This document shows, one piece after another, positions 8,150 to 17,217 of a DNA stretch of 64,000 nucleotides (the stretch's first letter is position 1; each line of letters opens with the position of its first letter). The notes under the pieces were generated by a model. It saw nothing but the letters and a program-made list of their open reading frames with translations, was not told the origin of the DNA and did not search any database. The translations under genes and the position numbers were made by a program. Origin of the DNA: Flavobacterium sp. (GTDB lineage Bacteria > Bacteroidota > Bacteroidia > Flavobacteriales > Flavobacteriaceae); contig NZ_JBCNKR010000006.1 in the NCBI RefSeq assembly GCF_039595935.1, positions 2,018,001 to 2,082,000 of the forward strand, given 5' to 3'.

Positions 8150-8588
8150 TTCTAAGACGCTAAGGTTCTGAGATGCTAAGGTACTAAGTTTTTTCGCCAC
8201 GAATTCACGAATTAACTTATTCTTAAATGCTGTTTTTAATTGTTTTTGCCACAGATTTCACAGATTAAATGAATTTTTTCTTGGCCACGAATTGCACAAA
8301 TTTTCGCAAATTTTTAATCTGAGATTTTTCGCAAAATGCTCAAAACATAGCCCGTGGTTTCAACCACGGGAAACGTTGCGGATTGGGCTTAGTCATATTA
8401 TTGCGTCCCCGTGGTTAAAACCAAAAAAATCATTTAATCTATATAATCTGTGGCAAGTAAAAAACAAAACCCCTGAATATAAATTCAAGGGTTCGTTAGT
8501 AGTTATGTTGTTATCGGAATAAAGATTAAATAAAATGCTAAGAAAAAAACTTAGAACCTTAGCATCTCAGTATCTTAGAAGCTTAAAA
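8150..8588. repeat. Gene-free stretch of dispersed repeats, including a REP-like palindrome
   Basis: This 569-bp gap holds no credible gene. It contains CTAAGGTTCTGAGATGCTAAG-type repeats (8160-8190) that recur inverted at 8540-8580. It also holds gccacgaattcacgaatt and gccacagatttcacagatt units (8205-8290). A perfect 9-bp hairpin, cccgtggtt-tc-aaccacggg, lies at 8351-8370, with a partner half (ccccgtggtt) near 8405. The hairpin resembles REP sequences mobilised by TnpA-REP transposases. A 76-codon open frame across it is repeat-derived. Confidence 0.7.
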
Positions 8589-10043
8589 CTATAAGCTCGG
8601 TAAATCTCCTTTTCCTTTAGTAGGCAAGTTTGTAGATCCCATAAGGAATAAATCTACTTCTCTTGCAGCTTCGCGACCTTCTGAAATAGCCCACACAATT
8701 AATGATTGTCCTCTTCTCATATCACCTGCGGTGAAGATGTGAGGAACATTTGTTTGATAATTATGCGCTTTATAGTTGCTTCTTGCGTCAATTTCGATTC
8801 CTAATTGCTCGCTTAACGTTTTCTCAGGACCTGTAAATCCAAGAGCTAATAAAGCTAAGTCGCAAGGCCATATTTTCTCGGAACCTTCTTTTTCGATTAA
8901 TTCAGGACGTTGACCTGGAGTCATTTTCCATTGCACTTCAACCGTTTTCAATCCTGTTAATTCACCTTTTTCGTTAGAAATGAATTCTTTGGTATTGATT
9001 AGCCAGTTTCTGTCACAACCTTCTTCGTGAGAAGAAGATGTTTTCAACTGCAACGGCCAGAAAGGCCATGGAGTTGATTCGCTTCTTCCAACTGGAGGTT
9101 TTGGTAAAATTTCAAAGTTAGTTACCGATTTAGCTCCGTGTCTGTTAGAAGTTCCAATACAGTCAGAACCAGTATCTCCACCACCAATAACGATTACATC
9201 TTTACCAGTAGCTTTAATTTGATCAGGAATTGATTCTCCGTATAAAACTTTAGTTTGCTGTGTTAAGAAATCCATTGCTTGAACAACGCCTTTGCTTTCA
9301 ATTCCTTTAGTTGGCAAGCTTCTTCTTTCAGTTGCTCCTCCGCATAAAACGATAGAATCGAATTGGTTTAATTCTTCTACACTGAAATTAACACCAACAT
9401 TTACGTTAGTTTTGAAAGTGATTCCTTCTGCTTCAAGAATTGCAACACGACGATCGATGATTCCTTTTTCTAATTTGAAATTTGGAATTCCGTAACGTAA
9501 TAAACCTCCAATTGCATTGTCTCTTTCAAAAACAGTAACCGTGTGACCAGCTCTGTTTAATTGTTGAGCTGCAGCAAGACCAGCAGGTCCAGAACCAATA
9601 ACAGCAACTGTTTTTCCAGTTCTTGTTTTTGGTGGCTGCGGTTTGATCCATCCTTCAGAGAAACCTCTTTCTACGATGCTTTTCTCGATGTTTTCAATAG
9701 AAACTGGATCTTTGATGATTCCTAATACACATGATTTCTCACATGGAGCAGGGCATAAACGTCCTGTAAATTCAGGGAAGTTGTTAGTAGATTGTAAAAT
9801 CTCTAACGCGCTCTGCCATTCTTCCTGATGCACCATGTCGTTGAAGTCAGGAATTAAATTTCCTAACGGACAACCACTGTGGCAAAAAGGAATTCCACAG
9901 TCCATACATCTTGATCCTTGTTCTTTTAATTTATCTTTTGGTACCGGAATAGTAAATTCGTTGTAGTTCGAAACACGTTCTGCTACTGCTAAATTACTTT
10001 CATCGGCTCTGTTATATTCTTTAAATCCGCCTATTTTACCCAT
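8589..10043 (-). CDS. gltD: Glutamate synthase (NADPH) small subunit
   Basis: GltD passes electrons from NADPH through FAD and [4Fe-4S] clusters to GltB for the reductive amination of 2-oxoglutarate with glutamine. It is 484 residues, full length. The N-terminal cysteines C46, C49, C54 and C58 (SRCMDCGIPFCHSGC) and the second set CPAPCEKSC bind the clusters. The FAD site GSGPAGLAAA is near residue 150, and the NADPH site GGGDTGSDC is near residue 285. It lies 94 nt after gltB on the same strand, so one operon is likely, with a short repeat between them. Confidence 0.96.
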   Translation of the reverse strand: MGKIGGFKEYNRADESNLAVAERVSNYNEFTIPVPKDKLKEQGSRCMDCGIPFCHSGCPLGNLIPDFNDMVHQEEWQSALEILQSTNNFPEFTGRLCPAPCEKSCVLGIIKDPVSIENIEKSIVERGFSEGWIKPQPPKTRTGKTVAVIGSGPAGLAAAQQLNRAGHTVTVFERDNAIGGLLRYGIPNFKLEKGIIDRRVAILEAEGITFKTNVNVGVNFSVEELNQFDSIVLCGGATERRSLPTKGIESKGVVQAMDFLTQQTKVLYGESIPDQIKATGKDVIVIGGGDTGSDCIGTSNRHGAKSVTNFEILPKPPVGRSESTPWPFWPLQLKTSSSHEEGCDRNWLINTKEFISNEKGELTGLKTVEVQWKMTPGQRPELIEKEGSEKIWPCDLALLALGFTGPEKTLSEQLGIEIDARSNYKAHNYQTNVPHIFTAGDMRRGQSLIVWAISEGREAAREVDLFLMGSTNLPTKGKGDLPSL

Positions 10044-10137
10044 GACATTTAAATAAATTTAGTTGTGAGTTGTAAAATGTGAGAGGTGAGTTAAAAAACT
10101 TAGCACCTCTGCACCTTTGTATCTCAGAACCTTTTAA

Positions 10138-13100
10138 TTAAGCTATTAATTCTTCTATTTGTTTTTCTTCTGCAATTCGTTTTAATGCTTTTTTGTAATC
10201 AGTTGGCATTACTTTTACGAAGTGCTGTTGTTGGTTTTCCCAGTCTGCTAAAATTCTTTTTGCTAATGGACTGCTGGTGTACAACGAATGGTTTTTGATC
10301 AGTTTTCTTAGTTTCGTAAGATCTTCTTCTTCCATTGGATCGAATGCAACCATTTCCATGTTGCAAACTGTAGAGTCGAATTTCTTGTTCGGATCGTAAA
10401 CATAAGCCACACCACCGCTCATACCAGCCGCGAAGTTTCTTCCTGTTTTTCCTAAAACTACTACTGTACCACCTGTCATGTACTCGCATCCGTGATCTCC
10501 AATTCCTTCTACAACTGCTGTTGCTCCAGAGTTTCTCACACAGAAACGCTCTCCTGCGATACCATTAATATAAGCCTCTCCGGTAATAGCTCCGTAAAGG
10601 GCAACGTTTCCAATAATGATGTTGTCTTCAGGTTTGAAAGTCGCAGTTGGAGGTACTTTTACAATTAGTTTTCCTCCAGAAAGACCTTTTCCTAAATAGT
10701 CATTACAGTTTCCGTGAATTTTAAATGACAATCCGTTTGTTGCGAATGCACCAAAACTTTGTCCGGCAGAACCTTCAAAATCAACTAAAATAGTGTCATC
10801 TGGTAATCCTTGTGCGCCATAAATTTTTGAGATTTCGTTACTCAAAATCGCACCTACAGAACGGTCTGTATTTTTGATTTTGAATGTAACTCTCGTTTTC
10901 TCTTTTCTATAGATAGACGGAATAGCTTCTTTGATGATGTCGAAATCCAATACATTTTCAAGAGCGTGATCCTGAGTAGTTGTATTGTGATTTGGAACTG
11001 TTTTAGCTTTTTCCGGTTTGTATAGAATAGTCGATAAGTCTAATCCATTTGCTTTATAATGTTTGATAGCTTTGTCTACATTTAATTTTTGAGACTGGCC
11101 AACCATTTCTTTTAAAGTTCTGAAACCTAACTGTGCCATGATTTCTCTTAATTCTTCAGCAATGAAATACATGAAGTTGATTACGTGCTCTGGAGTTCCT
11201 TTGAAATTTTTTCTCAATTCAGGATCCTGAGTTGCAATACCAACCGGACAAGTATTTAAGTGACAAGCTCTCATCATGATACATCCAGAAGCTACAAGCG
11301 GAGCAGTTGCAAATCCGAATTCTTCTGCACCTAATAAAGCGGCGATAGCTACGTCACGACCAGTTTTCAACTGTCCGTCACATTCTAAAACTACACGGCT
11401 TCTTAAGTCGTTTAAGATAAGTGTTTGCTGTGCTTCTGCTAGACCAAGTTCCCACGGAATACCTGTGTGCTGTAAAGATGTTAATGGAGCAGCTCCAGTT
11501 CCTCCGTCATAACCTGAAATCAAGATAACGTCCGCTTTTGCTTTGGCAACACCGGCAGCGATGGTTCCAACTCCAACTTCAGAAACTAATTTCACGTTGA
11601 TACGAGCTTCACGGTTTGCATTTTTCAAATCGTAAATCAACTGAGATAAATCCTCAATAGAGTAGATATCGTGGTGAGGAGGAGGCGAAATCAAACCTAC
11701 ATAAGGTGTAGAGTTTCTAGTTTCAGCAATCCAAGGAACCACTTTTTCTCCAGGTAACTGACCACCTTCTCCAGGTTTTGCTCCCTGAGCCATTTTGATT
11801 TGGATTTCTCTGGCGTTTGTCAAATAATTGATTGATACTCCAAAACGTCCAGATGCTACTTGTTTAATTGCAGAGTTTCTAGAATCTCCGTTAATTTCTT
11901 TCTGGAAACGTCTCGGATCTTCTCCACCTTCTCCAGAGTTACTTTTACCACCAATTCTGTTCATTGCAATCGCTAAGTTCTCGTGCGCTCCCTGGCTGAT
12001 AGAACCATAAGACATTGCTCCGGTTTTGAATTTCTTCACAATTTCTGTCCAAGGTTCTACTTCGTCAATAGAAATTGGATCTAAATTGTTGAATTCAAAT
12101 AAACCTCTAATAGTCATTAAGTTTGAGCTTTGCTCGTTTACAGCATTAGCATATTCTTTATAGCTTTCTGGGCTGTTTAAACGAACTGCTTGTTGTAATT
12201 TAGAAATCGTAGTTGGGTTAAACATGTGTTTTTCGCCACCACGTCTCCATCTGTAAATACCTCCAATTTCAAGAGAAAGCAAGTTTGCAATTTTTGAATT
12301 TGGGAAAGCTTTTTGGAAACGTTTTTTAACCTCTTTTTCTACTTCCATTAAACCAATTCCTTCAATTCTTGAGGGCGTGTAAGGGAAGTATTTAGATGTA
12401 AATGTTTTGTTTAAACCTAAAATCTCGAAAATTTGAGCAGCTCTGTATGAATGTAATGTAGAGATACCAATTTTGTTCATGATTTTCACGATTCCTTTTG
12501 CGATTGCTTTGTTGTAATTCACAACTGCATAATCAGCTTTTACTTTTGTAATGAAGCCTTTTTCAACCTGATCGTGAATGATTTCGTTTACCATGTAAGG
12601 ATTGATTGCACTTGCACCGTAGCCGAACAATAAAGCAAAATGATGAGGTTCTCTAGGTTCAGCAGATTCAATGATGATTCCGAATTTAGAACGAACTTGT
12701 AAAATGTTTAATGAATGGTGAATATAAGAACAAGCCAATAACATTGGAATTGGAGCTAATTCTTCGCTCACACCTCTATCTGATAAGATAATGATGTTGC
12801 ATCCTTCTTCAACTGCTTTAAAAGTAGCCTGAACACATTTTTCAAGTGCACGCTCCAAGCCGTTAACTCCTTTTTCTATTTTATATAAAGTAGAAATAGT
12901 AGCCGATTTGAAATCTGCGTGATCGATATTTCTGATTTTATCCAAATCCTCGTTAGAGATCACTGGATTTTGGATTTTTAATTTTTTACATTGTTTAGAT
13001 TCGATTTCGAAAATATTGAAATCTCCTCCGATCGCTAAACTGATATCGGTAATGATTTCTTCACGAATACCATCCAACGGCGGGTTAGTAACCTGAGCAA

Positions 13101-14652
13101 ACAATTGTTTGAAGTAGTTGTATAACAATTGTGGCTGATCAGATAATACTGCCAAAGGAGTATCATTACCCATAGAACTGATTGCTTCAGCTCCGTCGCT
13201 ACCCATAGGGTTAATGATTGTTTTTAAATCTTCAATAGTATAACCAAACAAACGCTGTCTTGTCAAGAAATCTAATTTCTCAACAGGAGTAGGGTTGTTG
13301 GTGTAAGGAACGCTAGCCAATGGCAATAAGTTTTCGTCAACCCATTGTTTGTATGGACGTTTTGTAACGATTGCTTTTTTAACTTCTTCGTCTTCGATGA
13401 TACGACCTTCATTCATATCAACCAAGAACATTTTTCCTGGCTCTAAACGACCATGCTGAATTACATCTTCTGGATCGATGTCTAATACACCAATTTCAGA
13501 TGACATGATTACGAATCCACTATGTGTTAATGTATAACGAGAAGGACGTAAACCATTTCTGTCTAGTAAAGCTCCAATTACGTTACCATCTGTAAACGGA
13601 ATAGAAGCAGGACCATCCCAAGGCTCCATAATACAAGCGTTGAACTCGTAGAAAGCTCTTTTTTCTGGAGACATTGTTTGGTGTTTTTCCCAAGCTTCAG
13701 GAACTACCATCATCATTGCCTCAGGAAGAGAACGTCCAGTCATTAATAAAAGCTCAATTACCATATCCATAGAAGCAGAATCTGATTTTCCTTCTAAGAT
13801 AATTGGGAATAATTTTTTGATATCATCGCCAAAAACTTTACTTTGCATAAGCTCTTCACGAGCACGCATACGGCTTACGTTTCCACGAAGTGTATTGATC
13901 TCACCATTATGACACATGTATCTAAACGGTTGAGCTAAGTCCCAAGATGGGAATGTATTTGTAGAGAAACGCTGGTGTACAAGCGCTAAACGCGTCACCA
14001 AGTCCGGATCTTTCAAATCTATATAATAACGGCTGATGTCTTCCGGCATCAATAGACCTTTATATATTATAGTAGTTGTCGATAAACTAGTAAAATAAAA
14101 CATGTGGCTTTCTGAGGTTTTAGATCCTCTTACGGCATGTTCTGCAATTTTTCTAGCTGCAAAAAGTTTTGCATTAAATTCTTGTTCAGTTAAATCTTGT
14201 CCGTTTTTAGAAACGAAAACTTGTTTAATTGTTGGTTCTTTTTCTGCGGCGATTTCACCTAAATTTTCAACGTCAACAGGCACATCTCTCCAACCTAAGA
14301 TCTTTAAGTTTTGATCTTTAATAGTTGCTTCGAATGCATTGATACAAAAAGAAACCTGGTTTTTGCTTTTTGGTAAAAAAACCATTCCTACTGCATACTC
14401 ACGTGTTTCAGGGATTTCAAAGTCACAAACTTTCTTAAAAAAATCATGAGGGATATCGAATAAAATTCCAGCCCCGTCTCCAGTTCGTCCATCAGAACTA
14501 ACGGCACCACGATGTTCCAATTTAATTAAGATGTCTAATGCTTTATGAATAATATCATTTGATTTAATACCATTCAAATTACAAATAAATCCTGCACCAC
14601 AATTGTCGTGTTCAAATTCAGGCAGATAAAGCCCTTGTTCTTTAACTTTCAT
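10138..14652 (-). CDS. gltB: Glutamate synthase large subunit
   Basis: The 1504-residue protein is a full GOGAT alpha subunit. After a 17-residue propeptide, Cys18 (EHDNCGAGFICN) becomes the N-terminal nucleophile that hydrolyses glutamine. The central and FMN-binding synthase domains follow: residues near 870-1230 include GGKSNSGEGGEDPRR and the [3Fe-4S] motif CHLNTCPVG near residue 1130. A C-terminal beta-helix domain (GAFATNGLSFKIHGN, GDHGCEYMTGG) ends the protein. Ammonia is tunnelled to 2-oxoglutarate. Together with gltD it supplies most of the cell's glutamate when ammonium is low. Its start faces sucC across 415 bp. Confidence 0.97.
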   Translation of the reverse strand: MKVKEQGLYLPEFEHDNCGAGFICNLNGIKSNDIIHKALDILIKLEHRGAVSSDGRTGDGAGILFDIPHDFFKKVCDFEIPETREYAVGMVFLPKSKNQVSFCINAFEATIKDQNLKILGWRDVPVDVENLGEIAAEKEPTIKQVFVSKNGQDLTEQEFNAKLFAARKIAEHAVRGSKTSESHMFYFTSLSTTTIIYKGLLMPEDISRYYIDLKDPDLVTRLALVHQRFSTNTFPSWDLAQPFRYMCHNGEINTLRGNVSRMRAREELMQSKVFGDDIKKLFPIILEGKSDSASMDMVIELLLMTGRSLPEAMMMVVPEAWEKHQTMSPEKRAFYEFNACIMEPWDGPASIPFTDGNVIGALLDRNGLRPSRYTLTHSGFVIMSSEIGVLDIDPEDVIQHGRLEPGKMFLVDMNEGRIIEDEEVKKAIVTKRPYKQWVDENLLPLASVPYTNNPTPVEKLDFLTRQRLFGYTIEDLKTIINPMGSDGAEAISSMGNDTPLAVLSDQPQLLYNYFKQLFAQVTNPPLDGIREEIITDISLAIGGDFNIFEIESKQCKKLKIQNPVISNEDLDKIRNIDHADFKSATISTLYKIEKGVNGLERALEKCVQATFKAVEEGCNIIILSDRGVSEELAPIPMLLACSYIHHSLNILQVRSKFGIIIESAEPREPHHFALLFGYGASAINPYMVNEIIHDQVEKGFITKVKADYAVVNYNKAIAKGIVKIMNKIGISTLHSYRAAQIFEILGLNKTFTSKYFPYTPSRIEGIGLMEVEKEVKKRFQKAFPNSKIANLLSLEIGGIYRWRRGGEKHMFNPTTISKLQQAVRLNSPESYKEYANAVNEQSSNLMTIRGLFEFNNLDPISIDEVEPWTEIVKKFKTGAMSYGSISQGAHENLAIAMNRIGGKSNSGEGGEDPRRFQKEINGDSRNSAIKQVASGRFGVSINYLTNAREIQIKMAQGAKPGEGGQLPGEKVVPWIAETRNSTPYVGLISPPPHHDIYSIEDLSQLIYDLKNANREARINVKLVSEVGVGTIAAGVAKAKADVILISGYDGGTGAAPLTSLQHTGIPWELGLAEAQQTLILNDLRSRVVLECDGQLKTGRDVAIAALLGAEEFGFATAPLVASGCIMMRACHLNTCPVGIATQDPELRKNFKGTPEHVINFMYFIAEELREIMAQLGFRTLKEMVGQSQKLNVDKAIKHYKANGLDLSTILYKPEKAKTVPNHNTTTQDHALENVLDFDIIKEAIPSIYRKEKTRVTFKIKNTDRSVGAILSNEISKIYGAQGLPDDTILVDFEGSAGQSFGAFATNGLSFKIHGNCNDYLGKGLSGGKLIVKVPPTATFKPEDNIIIGNVALYGAITGEAYINGIAGERFCVRNSGATAVVEGIGDHGCEYMTGGTVVVLGKTGRNFAAGMSGGVAYVYDPNKKFDSTVCNMEMVAFDPMEEEDLTKLRKLIKNHSLYTSSPLAKRILADWENQQQHFVKVMPTDYKKALKRIAEEKQIEELIA

Positions 14653-14669
14653 TCTTGATATTTTTTTTA

Positions 14670-14677
14670 CAAAATTA
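14670..14677 (-). promoter_or_regulatory. -7 promoter element of gltB
   Basis: CAAAATTA reads TAATTTTG on the minus strand, a TAnnTTTG match 18 nt before the gltB ATG. No clear TTG was found at -33. The rest of the 415-bp divergent gap to sucC is AT-rich and shows no further structure that I can support. Confidence 0.5.
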
Positions 14678-15011
14678 CAGATTTCGTTAAATATAATGTA
14701 GTGAAATTATGCTTTAGCTTACATTTTTGTTGTAATATTAGAAAAAGGCTTCTTAATTGATAATAATATTATATTAAGCATTGCGAAATGATAAAATGAT
14801 AATCTGAATTAAAATATATTAAGAAAAATCGTCGCAAGGCTAATAAAACCAATGAAATTTTTGTTAAATATCAAACGTTTTAGTGGTTTTGAGTTAATAT
14901 TAACAAATCGTTTCGTTAACTATTTCTTTGCATTGAAAAAGAATAAACGTTTAATACCTATATAGGTCATTATTTAATAGAAAAAGATTTTACTATTAAG
15001 TTGTATTTTGT

Positions 15012-15019
15012 TACTTTTG
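15012..15019 (+). promoter_or_regulatory. -7 promoter element of sucC
   Basis: TACTTTTG fits TAnnTTTG exactly and would start transcription near 15026, leaving a leader of about 40 nt before the ATG at 15068. Confidence 0.6.
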
Positions 15020-15067
15020 TCGCACTTTTATTCTGAAATAAATTCAGAACCAGACAAATTCAATATT

Positions 15068-16261
15068 ATGAACATACACGAATATCAAGGAAAAGAAATT
15101 TTAGCGAGTTACGGAGTACGCGTACAACGCGGAATTGTGGCTAACAATGCGGTTGAAGCTGTAGCTGCTGCAAAACAATTAACTGCCGAAACTGGTACAG
15201 GATGGCACGTAATAAAAGCACAAATTCACGCAGGTGGTCGTGGAAAAGGTGGTGGAGTTAAGCTGGCAAAAAACTTACAGCAAGTTGAAGAGTTAGCAGA
15301 ACAAATCATCGGAATGCAGTTAATTACACCTCAGACTCCGCCAGAAGGAAAAAAGGTAAACAAAGTATTAGTTGCTGAAGATGTTTACTATCCTGGAGAA
15401 AGCGAAACTTCTGAATTTTATGTTTCTGTTTTATTGAATAGAGGTACAGGACGCAACATGATTATGTATTCTACTGAAGGTGGAATGGATATTGAAGAAG
15501 TTGCTGAGCACACTCCACACTTAATCTTTACTGAAGAAATTGATCCTTCTGTAGGATTACAAGGTTTCCAGGCTAGAAGAATTGCTTTCAATTTAGGTCT
15601 TTCTGGAAATGCTTTCAAAGAAATGGTGAAATTCATCGACGCACTTTACAATGCTTACATTGGTTCTGATGCTTCTATGTTTGAAATCAACCCAGTTCTT
15701 AAAACTTCTGATAACAAAATCTTAGCGGTTGATGCTAAAGTTAACATCGACGATAACGCTTTATACAGACAACCTAAATATGCTGAAATGAGAGATATCC
15801 GTGAGGAGAATCCAATCGAAGTTGAAGCTAAAGAAGTTGGTCTAAACTATGTTGACCTTGATGGTACTGTAGGATGTATGGTAAACGGAGCTGGTCTTGC
15901 AATGGCAACTATGGATTTGATTAAATATGCTGGTTTTGAGCCTGCTAACTTCCTTGACGTAGGAGGAACTGCTGATGCAAAACGTGTTGAAACAGCTTTC
16001 AGAATTATCCTGAAAGATCCAAACGTAAAAGCTATTTTGATTAACATCTTCGGAGGTATCGTTCGTTGTGACCGTGTTGCTCAAGGTGTAGTTGATGCTT
16101 ACAAAAACATGGGTGACGCTATTAAAGTGCCAATTATTGTTCGTTTGCAAGGAACAAATGCTGAAATTGCAAAAGAATTAATTGACAACTCTGGTATGCC
16201 AATCTTATCTGCAGTTCAATTCCAAGAAGCTGCTGACCAAGTTAAAGCTGCTCTTTCTTAA
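15068..16261 (+). CDS. sucC: Succinyl-CoA synthetase beta subunit (ADP-forming)
   Basis: SucC is the ATP-grasp beta subunit that converts succinyl-CoA, ADP and phosphate to succinate and ATP in the TCA cycle. The start [17 protein letters not shown] at 15068 was chosen because it is the invariant N-terminus of the family; an in-frame extension to 15008 overlaps the promoter. Length 397 is normal. The ATP-grasp core has [19 protein letters not shown] and the metal-binding FEINPV; the CoA-ligase domain has [10 protein letters not shown]. The partner sucD is not adjacent, and a strong terminator follows directly. Confidence 0.96.
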   Translation: MNIHEYQGKEILASYGVRVQRGIVANNAVEAVAAAKQLTAETGTGWHVIKAQIHAGGRGKGGGVKLAKNLQQVEELAEQIIGMQLITPQTPPEGKKVNKVLVAEDVYYPGESETSEFYVSVLLNRGTGRNMIMYSTEGGMDIEEVAEHTPHLIFTEEIDPSVGLQGFQARRIAFNLGLSGNAFKEMVKFIDALYNAYIGSDASMFEINPVLKTSDNKILAVDAKVNIDDNALYRQPKYAEMRDIREENPIEVEAKEVGLNYVDLDGTVGCMVNGAGLAMATMDLIKYAGFEPANFLDVGGTADAKRVETAFRIILKDPNVKAILINIFGGIVRCDRVAQGVVDAYKNMGDAIKVPIIVRLQGTNAEIAKELIDNSGMPILSAVQFQEAADQVKAALS

Positions 16262-16288
16262 TTAAAATAAGAAATCAATTTATATAGA

Positions 16289-16317
16289 AAATCCATTCCG
16301 AAAGGGGTGGATTTTTT
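16289..16317 (+). terminator. Rho-independent terminator of sucC
   Basis: AAATCCATTCC pairs with GGGGTGGATTT around a GAAA loop (with G-T pairs), followed by six T. It begins 28 nt after the sucC stop. Confidence 0.85.
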
Positions 16318-16376
16318 GTTTGTAATTGCATCAAAAAACATTCTGATTGAGAAGATGTTTTAAGACAAAGTATATC

Positions 16377-16460
16377 GTAGAGGCGCACTGCTGTGCGTCT
16401 ACGTCTCGTGAATCCATAATGGGAAATACTTTGCGTAGACGCACAGCAGTGCGTCTCTAC
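16377..16460. repeat. Foldback repeat with GTAGAnGCGCACTGC-type arms (copy 1)
   Basis: Arms at 16377-16402 and 16435-16460 are near-perfect reverse complements of each other. Each arm is itself palindromic (gcgcactgctgtgcgtc in the left arm). A second copy of the family lies at 60796-60882. It resembles a small non-autonomous mobile element without coding capacity. Confidence 0.75.
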
Positions 16461-16583
16461 AATAAATGTGTTTAAAATTTTCTCTCGCAGATTGAGCAGA
16501 TTTTTAATGATAAAGAAAAAATAAATCTGCTTAATCTGTAAAATCTGTGGGAAACAAAAATTCAGCAACTCGTAAAAAAAATA

Positions 16584-16690
16584 TAGCCACAGATTAAAAA
16601 GATTCGAAGGATTTTTAAAAATCCCTGTTAATCTTTTAATCTGTGGCTAAAAAACTTTGCGAACTTTGCGTATCCCGATAGCTATCGGGA
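16584..16690. repeat. CACAGATT inverted repeat and TCCCGATAGCTATCGGGA palindrome
   Basis: The arms 16584-16604 and 16630-16649 (tagccacagattaaaa...) are inverted with one extra base, around a 25-nt loop. After two copies of the motif ctttgcgaa, a perfect 18-bp palindrome, tcccgatagctatcggga, lies at 16673-16690. Both units are typical of flavobacterial intergenic DNA; the CACAGATT type recurs at 8247, 40446 and 41917. Confidence 0.7.
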
Positions 16691-16710
16691 TTGCGTTCTT
16701 AGAGGTTAAA

Positions 16711-17175
16711 TTACTTCTTATTCTTTCCGTTTTTAAAAACCACTTTTTCTACAACAACTGGTTTTCCATTTCCTTTTGGGAATGATTTCTTCTTAGGTTT
16801 TCCAGCTGCTGAACCTGATTTTGATGGACTTTTATCGCCTCTGTATTTTTCAGAATCTTTTGGAGTTGCTTTAAATTCTGGTCTTTCTTTAGAAGTTTCT
16901 TTCTTCGGAATTTCTGCTTTATGTTTTGCTAAGACGTCATTTGGATTTTTAGGATTTTCTTTCGTTCCTCTTAAATGAATTACTAATCCGTTTAAGAAGT
17001 TTCTTAAAACCTGATCGCCGCATTCCATATAATTAGGATGATCTTCTGCTCTGAAAAAAGCACCCAATTCAGATTTGGAAATTCTAAAATCTACCAATTC
17101 TAAAATTTCAACTATTTGATCGTCACGGAGCATTAATGCCACGCGAAGTTTCTTTAATATATCGTTATTCGTCAT
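16711..17175 (-). CDS. DUF1456 (YehS-like) protein with basic tail
   Basis: The protein is 154 residues. Residues 1-75 match the second half of E. coli YehS (LKKLRVALMLRDDQIVEIL, then DHPNYMECGDQVLRNFLNGL). That protein has two such repeats of about 70 residues; here only one is present. The rest, from residue 80, is Lys/Pro/Ser-rich and probably disordered (PKKKSFPKGNGKPVVVEKVV), which suggests nucleic-acid contact. Function is unknown for the whole family. A -7 box lies 15 nt before the start. Confidence 0.85.
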   Translation of the reverse strand: MTNNDILKKLRVALMLRDDQIVEILELVDFRISKSELGAFFRAEDHPNYMECGDQVLRNFLNGLVIHLRGTKENPKNPNDVLAKHKAEIPKKETSKERPEFKATPKDSEKYRGDKSPSKSGSAAGKPKKKSFPKGNGKPVVVEKVVFKNGKNKK

Positions 17176-17189
17176 TTCTTTATTTTTTA

Positions 17190-17197
17190 CAAAGGTA
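17190..17197 (-). promoter_or_regulatory. -7 promoter element of the DUF1456 gene
   Basis: CAAAGGTA reads TACCTTTG on the minus strand, a TAnnTTTG match 15 nt upstream of the start at 17175. Confidence 0.5.
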
Positions 17198-17217
17198 CAT
17201 TATTTTAAAAGGAAAAT

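Noticed and set aside
8292-8522. 76-codon frame on the plus strand before gltD
   Set aside because: It is made of dispersed repeats and the REP hairpin and has no protein-like composition.
10199-10489. 96-codon frame inside gltB on the same strand
   Set aside because: A shadow of a conserved gene in another frame; no start context or family likeness.
15008-15067. N-terminal extension of SucC
   Set aside because: The extra 20 residues overlap the promoter element and precede the invariant MNIHEYQ start.
16275-16568. 97-codon minus frame after sucC
   Set aside because: It spans the sucC terminator and the foldback repeat.
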